Below are positions 1 through 6,189 of a DNA stretch of 44,523 bases, in pieces. The stretch is from a virus. Numbering within the stretch: the first letter of the stretch is position 1; the number at the start of each line of letters is the position of its first letter. Both the position numbers and the translations under genes were made by a program. The DNA is taken from positions 1-44,523 of the IMG/VR virus record IMGVR_UViG_3300044826_000309, one strand, 5' to 3'. The notes beneath the pieces were generated by a model. That model saw only the letters and a list, made by a program, of their open reading frames with translations. It did not search any database and was not told where the DNA came from.

Positions 1-273
1 TTAAACGGCCTCTTTGTTTTGCAAGAAGATAGCGAGTTCGGTGAGCTTGACGAGCCACTTTGTTTTCTGGCTGTCGCCCAGTTTGAAGACTGGGATGGGG
101 AATTGCCCTGTGTTGATCATTTCGTTGACGCGGTAATGGTCGGTAATGCCTAGGATTTTTTCGGCTACTTGTGCCGCCGTTGGGTAGAGGGAGCCGTATT
201 CGGTGTGGAGAAGCTGCACTTCAGTGGTAGTGATCAGCTCGGAATATTGGGGTTTTAGTTTTTGCTTTGCCAT
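1..273 (-). CDS. PrtN-like transcriptional activator / AlpA-type small DNA-binding protein
   Basis: Product is 90 aa from the ATG at 273. The body resembles the pyocin activator PrtN family: a TEVQLLHTEYG start, a TAAQVAEKILG helix, then the characteristic PIPVFKLGDSQKTKW and VKLTELAIFL segments. PrtN of Pseudomonas activates pyocin and lysis genes; related small proteins act as phage regulators or excisionases. An ATG at 330 would add 19 residues, but those bases are taken up by the preceding small ORF (281-397), and TAGGG lies just before 273, so the shorter form is preferred. It follows that ORF by 7 nt in a tightly packed leftward operon. If the genome is circular the next gene is 44254-44523. 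Family assignment is by motif reading; the target promoter is unknown. Confidence 0.7.
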   Translation of the reverse strand: MAKQKLKPQYSELITTTEVQLLHTEYGSLYPTAAQVAEKILGITDHYRVNEMINTGQFPIPVFKLGDSQKTKWLVKLTELAIFLQNKEAV

Positions 274-280
274 GATTGCC

Positions 281-397
281 CTACTCTTGGTCACGAATTT
301 GTTTAAGAAGGTTAAGAATGGTGTGTTCAAACTCGGCTTTAGTGCCGTTGTTGACGAATTCTATGATTGTCTGTAATGCCTCAATTTCAGTTATCAT
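281..397 (-). CDS. 38-aa mini-protein made from a duplicated kinase C-terminus
   Basis: This reading frame has an excellent AGGAGG ribosome site 5 nt before its ATG at 397. It overlaps the end of the DUF5131 gene by 11 nt and stops 7 nt before the PrtN-like gene. Its last 24 residues (VNNGTKAEFEHTIL then NLLKQIRDQE) match the C-terminus of the nucleotide kinase encoded at 1152-1766 at 16 of 24 positions. The first 14 residues are unrelated. It is therefore a partial gene duplicate that acquired its own start, or a remnant kept for translational coupling. No function can be assigned; the protein would be largely alpha-helical. Confidence 0.55.
   Translation of the reverse strand: MITEIEALQTIIEFVNNGTKAEFEHTILNLLKQIRDQE
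288..357. repeat. Partial duplicate of the kinase 3' end (partner at 1159-1228)
   Basis: About 70 bp starting TGGTCACGAATTTGTTTAAG recurs at 1159-1228 in the same orientation with roughly 80 percent identity by eye. Both copies encode a kinase-type C-terminus on the minus strand, and each is followed on that strand by the start of another gene. The DUF5131 gene lies between the copies, suggesting a tandem duplication or a recombination event that inserted it. Confidence 0.75.
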
Positions 398-1142
398 TTG
401 CCCTCCTGATAATAATTTCGCTTGGGTATTGGCGGTATGTTTTCCCAAGCAGTTCGTGACCGTTTGCCGCTTTGCTGCGTTTTTTTCCGTCTGCTCCCCA
501 TGTTCCCCATTGCTTGAAAAAGAATGGCACTTGTTGCTCTTCGCATTGACGGCGGATGCTGTCTACCCACGTTATCTTCATGCGTCGGGCATGGCTGCCG
601 CTTTCACCGCCGACGATGACCCAGTGAATGCCGGTTAAATCTAAGTCGCCTAAGTGCTCTAGTAGCGGCTCTATGGATAGAAAACGGGTTTTGCAGGGTA
701 CTTGGCGCAGGATGTCAATGCGGGGCTTGCCGTATTTCTGGTCTTCGACACTAACTCCTAGCCATGCATTGTCGGGAATCTCCTTGTTTAATGCGTATTC
801 AAGAAGTCTGTCGGCACGTTTTGTTAGTATCTGATATGTATGTCGTTTCGACGCACTGATAGTTTTGAACACAGAATTTATGGCAAATAGACCAACATCT
901 TCATGGAACAAATCAGACATGCTGTTGACAAAGTAAAGAGTTGGCTTTTTTCGGGCAAGCGGCAGCGTCATTCGGTCGTAGACAGTGTTCACTTGGCTGA
1001 ATGGGTCTTCGTAGCCTTCCACGCCAATGGATCGTAGTCGTGCGTGCATCTTTTCGGCGTAGCAATGTTTGCAGCCGGGAGAGATTTTCGTACATCCGAC
1101 CGTGGGATTCCATGTTTTTTCAGTCCATTCTATTTTGCTCAT
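387..1142 (-). CDS. Phage Gp37/Gp68-family (DUF5131) radical-SAM-like protein
   Basis: Product is 251 aa. It begins MSKIEWTEKTWNPTVGC and has a CX6CX2C cluster (Cys17, Cys24, Cys27) followed by YAEKM, typical of the DUF5131 or phage Gp37/Gp68 family. Other family signatures are FVNSMSDLFHE (about residues 73-83), QILTKRADRL, WLGVSVEDQ and the C-terminal VIVGGESG and FFFKQWGTWG segments. The cysteines probably hold an iron-sulfur cluster, as in radical-SAM enzymes; the substrate is not established. Length is normal for the family. The gene lies between the kinase and the duplicated kinase tail. Start ATG at 1142 follows AGGTAGG. Family assignment is secure, the reaction is not. Confidence 0.88.
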   Translation of the reverse strand: MSKIEWTEKTWNPTVGCTKISPGCKHCYAEKMHARLRSIGVEGYEDPFSQVNTVYDRMTLPLARKKPTLYFVNSMSDLFHEDVGLFAINSVFKTISASKRHTYQILTKRADRLLEYALNKEIPDNAWLGVSVEDQKYGKPRIDILRQVPCKTRFLSIEPLLEHLGDLDLTGIHWVIVGGESGSHARRMKITWVDSIRRQCEEQQVPFFFKQWGTWGADGKKRSKAANGHELLGKTYRQYPSEIIIRRANDN

Positions 1143-1151
1143 TGTTGCTAC

Positions 1152-1766
1152 CTACCTATGGTCACGAATTTGTTTAAGGAGTTTGAGTACAGATTGTTCA
1201 AACTCTGGCTTAGTACCGTTGTTTGTAATTATGTGATGGGTTTTGGTGTAATCATTAGGCTTTACATATTCGCGGGAGTCGTTGGCGAAGGTGCAGCCGT
1301 CGCGGTAAATGTTAATGAGGTGCACGTCGGCACGGGCAGAAACGAGCAGACTGAAGGTGTCGTATTCGGTTTGAAAGCCGCAATCACTCACTAGATAAAG
1401 AGTCGGGTAGTAATAGTTACGTCGGGGCGGGATTTGTTTGGCGGCAAGGTGTCCGAAGATGCCCTGCCCCAACAAAGGTTTGGCGAATTGTTCGCTGAAG
1501 GCAATCATGATTTCACGGGCGGTTTTTCCGCTGGAACTCAGGAATGCTTCGGTGTTTTTTAGTTCCGGGTCGTGACGAAGTTTGTTCCAGCGGTGGCTGT
1601 ATCCCTCTGACATGGAAAACATGCCTTGGATTCCTCGGTCGATAGGGTCAGCGAATTTGAGTTTGTGGATTTTGCGCCAGCCGCCTGCCTGTTCGTGCAA
1701 GTAGTCGACGGCGGTGTCTTTGCCGCTGGCGGGTGGGCCGTTGAAGAGGAGGATTTGGGTGTTCAT
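1152..1766 (-). CDS. Deoxynucleoside-monophosphate-kinase-like P-loop protein
   Basis: Product is 204 aa with an N-terminal Walker A motif, GPPASGKDT (about residues 10-18), and a central SSGKTAREIMIAFSEQ segment as seen in phage deoxynucleotide monophosphate kinases. The C-terminal half holds the LVSDCGFQTEYD and VHLINIYRDGC strands of the core fold. Such enzymes phosphorylate dNMPs to supply precursors for phage DNA synthesis. The gene starts 4 nt after the stop of 1771-2310, so translation is probably coupled. Its last 24 codons are duplicated at 288-357. The P-loop is certain; substrate specificity is inferred. Confidence 0.75.
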   Translation of the reverse strand: MNTQILLFNGPPASGKDTAVDYLHEQAGGWRKIHKLKFADPIDRGIQGMFSMSEGYSHRWNKLRHDPELKNTEAFLSSSGKTAREIMIAFSEQFAKPLLGQGIFGHLAAKQIPPRRNYYYPTLYLVSDCGFQTEYDTFSLLVSARADVHLINIYRDGCTFANDSREYVKPNDYTKTHHIITNNGTKPEFEQSVLKLLKQIRDHR

Positions 1767-1770
1767 AATT

Positions 1771-2310
1771 CTACTGGCTCAAATAACTTGGCGTGGTGGT
1801 CTGTACTTTTAAGCCGCCTGTTGCCATGCGCTCAAACTCAATACGGGTAGCATTCAGTAGTTTTTCTAGTTGGTTAAGTGAATTATGGATAGCGGCTAGG
1901 TCAGCTTTGTCTTCAGTTGTAAAAGATAGACCGCGTGCCTTTTCCACTTCTGTTAAAGTCGCTGTACGAATAAAAGTCACACTCAACGGGTAGTTGTGGC
2001 ATTCAACGTCATTGATGTCGCTTAAGTACCCATCACCCTGAAGCGATTTAAAAATTCCATAGGTGCTGAGGCGGACGACATCGGGTTCGAGATCATCATC
2101 AAGCTCCAGTGCACGTTGATCAGAGTAGTCAACATATAATTGAGCTGCTAATAATCCCGTGGTATCTGATATTTCAAAAAATTCCTTTAAGACTTCACTG
2201 TATTCGGCTTTTAATTTAGTGGCATTCCATACTGGGCATACCGTTAAACCTATGGGCGTGTTTCTAACAATATCTCTGAGTTGTTGCTTGATTTCTTTGT
2301 TAATACTCAT
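1771..2310 (-). CDS. Hypothetical protein, 179 aa
   Basis: I do not recognise this gene. The start at 2310 has a good AGAGGA ribosome site. The product is soluble and acidic (LELDDDLEPDVV around residue 70), with a helical C-terminal half (HNSLNQLEKLLNATRIEFERM). There is no signal peptide or membrane segment. It sits between the DHH phosphoesterase and the nucleotide kinase in the leftward operon, a nucleic-acid or nucleotide metabolism neighbourhood. Confidence 0.75.
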   Translation of the reverse strand: MSINKEIKQQLRDIVRNTPIGLTVCPVWNATKLKAEYSEVLKEFFEISDTTGLLAAQLYVDYSDQRALELDDDLEPDVVRLSTYGIFKSLQGDGYLSDINDVECHNYPLSVTFIRTATLTEVEKARGLSFTTEDKADLAAIHNSLNQLEKLLNATRIEFERMATGGLKVQTTTPSYLSQ

Positions 2311-2324
2311 GTTGATTCCTCTTT

Positions 2325-2349
2325 AAAAGGCAGGGCAAGACGCTCTGCC
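2325..2349 (-). terminator. Weak hairpin with U4 tail between two leftward genes
   Basis: Read leftward, GGCAG and CTGCC (2345-2349 and 2329-2333) can pair and are followed by TTTT. The stem is only 5 bp, so it is more likely an attenuator or processing hairpin than a full terminator. It lies between the DHH gene and the gene at 1771-2310. Confidence 0.3.
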
Positions 2350-2369
2350 GGTTGGATTTTGTTGGTTAG

Positions 2370-3284
2370 TTACAGGTTTTTTACAAAACTTGGGAGGTGG
2401 TATTCGCCGATGGGGGTGGTAAATCCTGCGGCTTGGGCATGACCTCCCCCGCTGTATTGATCTCCAAAATAAATAAGCATGGCATCGCCAATTAATTTAG
2501 CGATAGCTGATACATCTGTGTTCCCCCGACTGCGTAGTGAGTAGACACGTTTGTTATCGACAGTATCGAAATAGCTGCAAGAGCAGGGGTAATCCGCCGC
2601 TAGGCGTTCGCCTACTTCGCTAATTAGGGTATTTGTGTTGATTAATGGGGCTACTATATCGCCGTCGGGTGTTGGTAATGAAATAAAGCGGGGGGATTTC
2701 TTCCAAGCGCCGACGATGCGATCCACTTGTTGGGTTTGGTAGCGAAGAATGGCCTCTCCTTCTAGCTGCATTCTGGCGGTTTCGTTATTGTTCAACAAGG
2801 GTAGCCATGCCTCGAATGTCATGGGGTAGCTGGCAAGCGCAGCGTTATATTCTTTGGTGAGATGTAGTTTGTTTTGCCATAGATCGCGGTCTTCGGTGTA
2901 AAGAATCAGGTCTGGAATATTACGGTCTGCGGGGTGTGCGTCCCACTCATGTTGTGGGTTTAGGTAGTCCCATGTCAGCCGTCCGCCACTTTTTGTCATG
3001 TCGAAAATGCAGTAATCCAAGCCGTCCAAAGCGGATTGCGCGGTTTTATGGTGATCAAGGACGATTAGGCTATTGGCCTGTGCGTGCATTTGCTCTAGCA
3101 CATCTCTCGGGTAGGAAAAGTCGACGATGATTACATCGTGTCCGGTTACGTCTGGCGGTGGGTTGCCGTAGTGAGCAGTCACAAAATTAGTATCACTGCC
3201 CCACTTTGGGCTAGTGTATACGCTGATGGCGGCTGCCATTCCATCGGGGCAGTTAGCGTGATAGATGCAGGTTTTGGTTGTCAT
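2370..3284 (-). CDS. DHH-family phosphoesterase (NrnB / oligoribonuclease-like)
   Basis: Product is 304 aa. It has the ordered DHH superfamily motifs: HANCPDG (residue 9 on), VIIVDFSYP (Asp55), the name-giving LDHHK (77-80), and near the C-terminus SGGGHAQAAG, the DHHA1 substrate motif. Family members hydrolyse short RNAs or nucleotide phosphodiesters with manganese. The layout is closest to NrnB-like nano-RNases or phosphodiesterases; nucleotide recycling during infection is inferred. The start at 3284 was chosen because AAGGA lies 9 nt upstream; an in-frame ATG at 3332 would add 16 residues read from the GTGTGCACAC repeat region. The second-messenger alternative (cyclic dinucleotide hydrolysis) cannot be excluded. 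Confidence 0.88.
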   Translation of the reverse strand: MTTKTCIYHANCPDGMAAAISVYTSPKWGSDTNFVTAHYGNPPPDVTGHDVIIVDFSYPRDVLEQMHAQANSLIVLDHHKTAQSALDGLDYCIFDMTKSGGRLTWDYLNPQHEWDAHPADRNIPDLILYTEDRDLWQNKLHLTKEYNAALASYPMTFEAWLPLLNNNETARMQLEGEAILRYQTQQVDRIVGAWKKSPRFISLPTPDGDIVAPLINTNTLISEVGERLAADYPCSCSYFDTVDNKRVYSLRSRGNTDVSAIAKLIGDAMLIYFGDQYSGGGHAQAAGFTTPIGEYHLPSFVKNL

Positions 3285-3294
3285 GATTACGTCC

Positions 3295-3609
3295 TTAGTT
3301 AGTTGTTTGAGGCTGTGCGTGGGTGTGTGCACACGCTTCGGGTGACTGTGCGCACACGGTTTTTAAGTGTTTTGTTATTCGTTCGCCACTCCAGTCGGCT
3401 GGGAGTTCGGCTTTATAAGTCGTGCCATAGATTTCAAATCTCTCAATGCGTCGGGCTTCCTCCCCTTCTTGTAGCCAGTACAGGCCGTCGTCTGTCCAGT
3501 AGTAGATGATTTGCATCTGTGACTGTGCGTTGTTTGGGGTGTGCGTGGGTGTGTGCACACGGTCTGAGGGGTGTGTGCACACGGTTGTTGGGGTGGTTTC
3601 GTTAAGCAT
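3295..3609 (-). CDS. Small protein whose two ends are encoded by dispersed GTGTGCACAC repeats
   Basis: Product is 104 aa, with a GGAG ribosome site before the ATG at 3609 and an 8-nt overlap with the preceding gene's stop. The N-terminal stretch TTVCTHPSDRVHTPTHT and the C-terminal AQSPEACAHTHAQPQT are translations of a dispersed DNA repeat. Between them is a compact domain, MQIIYYWTDDGLYWLQEGEE to ADWSGERITKHL, which looks like a real folded beta-strand-rich module. Function unknown. The gene may be an original ~65-aa protein extended at both ends by repeat insertion. Confidence 0.6.
   Translation of the reverse strand: MLNETTPTTVCTHPSDRVHTPTHTPNNAQSQMQIIYYWTDDGLYWLQEGEEARRIERFEIYGTTYKAELPADWSGERITKHLKTVCAQSPEACAHTHAQPQTTN
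3313..3360. repeat. GTGTGCACAC repeat, diverged copy A
   Basis: This stretch contains GTGCGTGGGTGTGTGCACAC followed 13 nt later by GTGCGCACACGG, the same bipartite layout as copies B and C but diverged. It encodes the C-terminus of the 3295-3609 product. Confidence 0.75.
3539..3597. repeat. GTGTGCACAC repeat, copy B
   Basis: This 59-bp unit is identical to copy C (3894-3952) at 58 of 59 positions. It is made of GTGTGCGTGGGTG followed by the palindrome GTGTGCACAC, a short linker TCTGAGGG, and a second GTGTGCACAC. Here it encodes the N-terminus of the 3295-3609 protein. Confidence 0.85.
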
Positions 3610-5203
3610 GGTTAGTCTCCACTAATAGGTATTTGGCTTTGCCCGGACGGTAGTCGGGGTTTAATGTGATTTTGCTGTTAGGGTCATTGACTGCACGCTG
3701 AAATAGGCTTTGGGTGAGTGCGTCAATGTCTACCGGTGTGGGTGTGCTGCGGCGGGCTTGGCTACCTTTGCCTGCAATTTTGCTTTGCACCCAAGGGCGG
3801 GTTTCACGCACTGTGGCTTTGCACTGGCCTGTGTGGATGGCGGTTAGCCATTCTTTATAAAGACTGGGGGTGGCTGCCAGTGGTTTATTCTGGGTGTGCG
3901 TGGGTGTGTGCACACGGTCTGAGGGGTGTGTGCACACGGTTGCTGGGGTGGTGGGTGTGCGGTTAATCACGGCCTGAATGTCTGCGAGTGGAGCCGATTT
4001 GTTTAGTGCTGGATCAGGTGGGAATTCCACGCCTGCTTTGCGGAGTTCCTCGGCGTAGGTGCTGATAGCGGGAATGCTCAGTTGATGTTCGTTTGAGGTG
4101 TGCGTGGGTGTGTGCACACGGTTGCTTGATGTATTCCAGATGAAGCCTATCGGTTTATGTTCCTGTTCCTGTTCATCGTGCGCGTGGGTGGTCGATGGAA
4201 CCAGTGGGGCAGTAGATGGCAACGATAATGATTGAGTGATGGGGGTTGGTATGTTGAATCCCATCGTCGGTTTGTAGTTAGGCATGCTAGGCGTTAAGGG
4301 AGTCGATGTAGACAAGGCTGGGTCTTGGCTTTGTAACTCGGCTAGTTGCATTTCGAGTGTTTGAATAGCCGCTGTACTTTGTCCTTTAGCTCTACTCAAG
4401 AAATGGTGCAAGATTTCAAAGCTGATTGCGACAATCAACATGATGAATACAACGGCTGCTTTAATGTGTGATTTGTAGTCAGTACCCGAGAATAGGCTCA
4501 TCAATTGAGCCATCATAACTACGACGGGATTGTACGCCTCCGCCTTTAGCTGATCTTGGCGCTCATAGCGTAGTTTTTCGTTTTGACTATTTGCCTGAAT
4601 TTGTGCTGACAAATTATTTTTCTCAGAGTCGAGAAGAGCTTGTAACTGAGCGCGGTCACCTTCGCAGTGTTTTTCTTTTCCTGCCTTTATATTTTCTTCG
4701 CATCGCGCTAGCGTTTGTCGGGCTTTAGCAATACGACTCACTAGATAGATATCAGCAGTAATAGGGGTGTTGCTTTGTCGTGTATCGCGGAATGATGCAC
4801 TCCGCTCTACATTGATATTGGCTTTCGCGTCTTGGTTCGCCGAACTGCTAAAAAATTCCGCGAAGAGGGCAAAGCCGATGACTGTCACGACAATGAGGGC
4901 AATTGAGCCAAATAGGCCAAAATGCAGGTAGGCGTGATGTTTGGTGGCGGCTAAGAAGATGGCTGTGAGCATTACGATACTCATCGTAAATATAAAGCCT
5001 AGTGTGCCATGCCAACTGGCGAAGTATGCTGACCACCCAAGGTAGTTCCCGAGGTACAGCTCTAAGCCAAAAGCTATGAAAAACAAAAAGGTTAGCACGG
5101 CCGCCATTTTTAGTAATTTGGCTGCTCGTTGATCATGGGTCACTAAGTCAGTAATTTGTTGCTGCAAGATCTCAGCTTGTTTTTGCTTGAGTAAATCGGA
5201 CAT
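3602..5203 (-). CDS. Membrane protein with four helices, coiled coil and repeat-interrupted tail
   Basis: Product is 533 aa with a perfect AAGGAGG site before the ATG at 5203. Three hydrophobic helices lie at about residues 32-50, 67-86 and 94-117, then a charged region (about 150-225, predicted coiled coil), then a fourth helix at about 248-268. The remainder is a long low-complexity Pro/Thr/Ser linker containing two translated GTGTGCACAC repeats, and a C-terminal domain (about 440-533, YKEWLTAIHTG to KYLLVETNHA) that is basic and could bind nucleic acid. I do not recognise the family. The layout suggests an inner-membrane protein with a soluble effector end; superinfection exclusion or membrane anchoring of replication are possible but unsupported. 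Confidence 0.75.
   Translation of the reverse strand: MSDLLKQKQAEILQQQITDLVTHDQRAAKLLKMAAVLTFLFFIAFGLELYLGNYLGWSAYFASWHGTLGFIFTMSIVMLTAIFLAATKHHAYLHFGLFGSIALIVVTVIGFALFAEFFSSSANQDAKANINVERSASFRDTRQSNTPITADIYLVSRIAKARQTLARCEENIKAGKEKHCEGDRAQLQALLDSEKNNLSAQIQANSQNEKLRYERQDQLKAEAYNPVVVMMAQLMSLFSGTDYKSHIKAAVVFIMLIVAISFEILHHFLSRAKGQSTAAIQTLEMQLAELQSQDPALSTSTPLTPSMPNYKPTMGFNIPTPITQSLSLPSTAPLVPSTTHAHDEQEQEHKPIGFIWNTSSNRVHTPTHTSNEHQLSIPAISTYAEELRKAGVEFPPDPALNKSAPLADIQAVINRTPTTPATVCTHPSDRVHTPTHTQNKPLAATPSLYKEWLTAIHTGQCKATVRETRPWVQSKIAGKGSQARRSTPTPVDIDALTQSLFQRAVNDPNSKITLNPDYRPGKAKYLLVETNHA
3894..3952. repeat. GTGTGCACAC repeat, copy C
   Basis: This is the near-identical partner of copy B, but it lies inside the coding region of the 3602-5203 membrane protein, where it adds the peptide TVCTHPSDRVHTPTHT in frame. 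The near-identity of B and C next to a diverged copy A suggests recent duplication or gene conversion. Confidence 0.85.
4098..4124. repeat. GTGTGCACAC repeat, half copy D
   Basis: Only the first half of the unit is present (GTGTGCGTGGGTG plus GTGTGCACACGG). It is in frame in the same membrane protein gene, giving SNRVHTPTHT. Confidence 0.75.
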
Positions 5204-5213
5204 GTCTGCCTCC

Positions 5214-5498
5214 TTAAATTAATAGCGCGTTTAAAACTGTGCTGCTGGTAGCTAAAAAGCTGATTAAGGGGTTGGTTTGGACAAGCCAGACTGTTACGCA
5301 TGACGAGAAAACTGTAAGGAAAGGGTGTAATCCGATGTTAGTAAGGACTTGGATGCCCTCTTGTTGTGTCATTAATGCGGTGTGTGCGCCTGCAAAAGCG
5401 CAAATGATGATGACTAAGGCGAAAGAGCTTACTTCGTAGACTGTGCGCCAGTTGACGCGATTTTCCATGAAGCCCTTGTTTTTTATACCTGTTTTCAT
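5214..5498 (-). CDS. Small membrane protein, 94 aa
   Basis: Hydrophobic segments lie at about residues 25-44 (FALVIIICAFAGAHTAL) and 56-90 (two short helices), so the product is an integral membrane protein with two or three spans. An AAGGAG site sits 11 nt before ATG 5498; an alternative ATG at 5468 (MENRVNW) has AAGGG close by. It lies 10 nt upstream of the large membrane protein and is probably co-translated with it. Function unknown. It differs from the late holin candidate at 18069. Confidence 0.65.
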   Translation of the reverse strand: MKTGIKNKGFMENRVNWRTVYEVSSFALVIIICAFAGAHTALMTQQEGIQVLTNIGLHPFLTVFSSCVTVWLVQTNPLISFLATSSTVLNALLI

Positions 5499-5515
5499 TA
5501 GTTTATAATCTCCTT

Positions 5516-5584
5516 GCCCGTCGTACTTTCCACGGAGGACGGGCGGGGGTTGATGGGAAGGCTGGTCTTTGATCAGCCTTTTTT
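5516..5584 (+). ncRNA. Possible plus-strand antisense RNA with terminator, opposite a leftward gene leader
   Basis: On the plus strand GCCCGTC (5516-5522) pairs with GACGGGC (5538-5544). A second hairpin, AAGGCTG (5558-5564) with CAGCCTT (5574-5580), is followed at once by TTTT, the form of an intrinsic terminator. All neighbouring genes are leftward, so a plus-strand terminator here would end an antisense RNA covering the ribosome site of the 5214-5498 gene. The simpler alternative is that the hairpins act in the leftward transcript as a spacer structure. No promoter was identified. Confidence 0.3.
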
Positions 5585-5591
5585 ATCGGTT

Positions 5592-5939
5592 TTAGTCATT
5601 ACCCTGTTTAGAAGGGATTAAGACAAACTTAAATAAATTGATGGTGTAATCTTCTTTTTTAGTGGTGCTTAGAATCTGTAAGCTGCCACTACCTTCTGCC
5701 CCACAGTTCGTGGTAAATACATACCTTCCTACTGGGAGTTCTCGTTTCCAACTGCTGCCGTAGAAGGGGTTGCCTTTTACGGGGTTGCCGTCTTCGTTCA
5801 TGATCCGCCACTCGCAGATATGGTTTTTGTTTAATCGCTTTCCATCTTGTTGGTTGAGGTTGATCTCAATCATTCCGGCGTTTGTGCTGCTGGTGGCGAT
5901 TAGTAAACAAGCTGCTGTATTGATAACGAGTTTTTTCAT
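5592..5939 (-). CDS. Small secreted protein
   Basis: From the ATG at 5939 the product is 115 aa. It starts with a clear signal peptide (MKKLVINTAACLLIATSST, cleavage after about NAG). The mature part holds a Cys pair (HICEW and FTTNCGAEG) likely to form a disulfide in the periplasm, and is strand-rich (KEDYTINLFKFVLIPS). The upstream in-frame ATG at 6074 is rejected because it lies in the promoter and hairpin region and would bury the signal peptide. It is the first gene after the leftward promoter and a ~130-nt leader. Function unknown; a periplasmic moron-type protein is likely. Confidence 0.6.
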   Translation of the reverse strand: MKKLVINTAACLLIATSSTNAGMIEINLNQQDGKRLNKNHICEWRIMNEDGNPVKGNPFYGSSWKRELPVGRYVFTTNCGAEGSGSLQILSTTKKEDYTINLFKFVLIPSKQGND

Positions 5940-5987
5940 TTTTAAGCCCTTTGTTGTGTTGTTATGTGGCTTCTTGCCCTTTGGTAG

Positions 5988-6063
5988 TCCTTTAGCAAGC
6001 AGCCTTATCCCCTTTGAGGAGATGGAGAGGAGAGCGCTAGGAGCAAAGCTGCTTGCTGAAGGA
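5988..6063 (-). promoter_or_regulatory. 5'-terminal leader hairpin with 16-bp stem
   Basis: TCCTTTAGCAAGCAGC (5988-6003) and GCTGCTTGCTGAAGGA (6048-6063) are inverted copies with one mismatch. They lie just after the predicted start of the leftward transcript (near 6067), so the mRNA would begin with a 16-bp stem. The 44-nt loop on the leftward strand is pyrimidine-rich, with several CTCC motifs complementary to ribosome sites. It may stabilise the mRNA or control translation. Confidence 0.65.
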
Positions 6064-6072
6064 CATAGCAGC

Positions 6073-6116
6073 AATGTTAAGTTTAATTGTTTTAATTGTC
6101 AAGTTTTCTTAACATT
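6073..6116. promoter_or_regulatory. Inverted operator pair AATGTTAAG / CTTAACATT
   Basis: Perfect 9-bp inverted copies at 6073-6081 and 6108-6116 flank the leftward promoter and overlap its -10 box. CTTAACATT also occurs at the cro promoter (7633-7641). This fits binding of the CI-like or Cro-like protein at both early promoters. Confidence 0.6.
6074..6102 (-). promoter_or_regulatory. Leftward early promoter
   Basis: On the minus strand TTGACA (6102-6097) and TAACAT (6079-6074) are separated by exactly 17 nt. The -35 box is consensus. The same TAACAT -10 box and the overlapping AAACTTAACATT sequence are found at the cro promoter (7612-7640). It drives the gene at 5592-5939 and probably the rest of the leftward operon. 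Confidence 0.7.
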
Positions 6117-6122
6117 ATAATT

Positions 6123-6152
6123 AAACGTACTTAAGCGTACTTAAACGCCCTT
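6123..6152. repeat. Three 10-bp tandem repeats upstream of the leftward promoter
   Basis: AAACGTACTT, AAGCGTACTT and AAACGCCCTT follow each other directly, and a fourth partial match (AAAGCGTCTT) lies at 6161-6170. The period equals one helical turn, so a regulator could bind on one face of the DNA at about -50 to -90 relative to the leftward start. Confidence 0.5.
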
Positions 6153-6189
6153 ATTTTCCTAAAGCGTCTTTAAATTCACTTTTTACTGA

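Noticed and set aside
276-638. Plus-strand frame of 120 codons
   Set aside because: Shadow of the DUF5131 gene and the duplicated kinase tail; composition is not protein-like and there is no ribosome site.
5940-6074. N-terminal extension of the 5592-5939 secreted protein
   Set aside because: It would translate the leader hairpin and start at the -10 box, and would hide a clear signal peptide.
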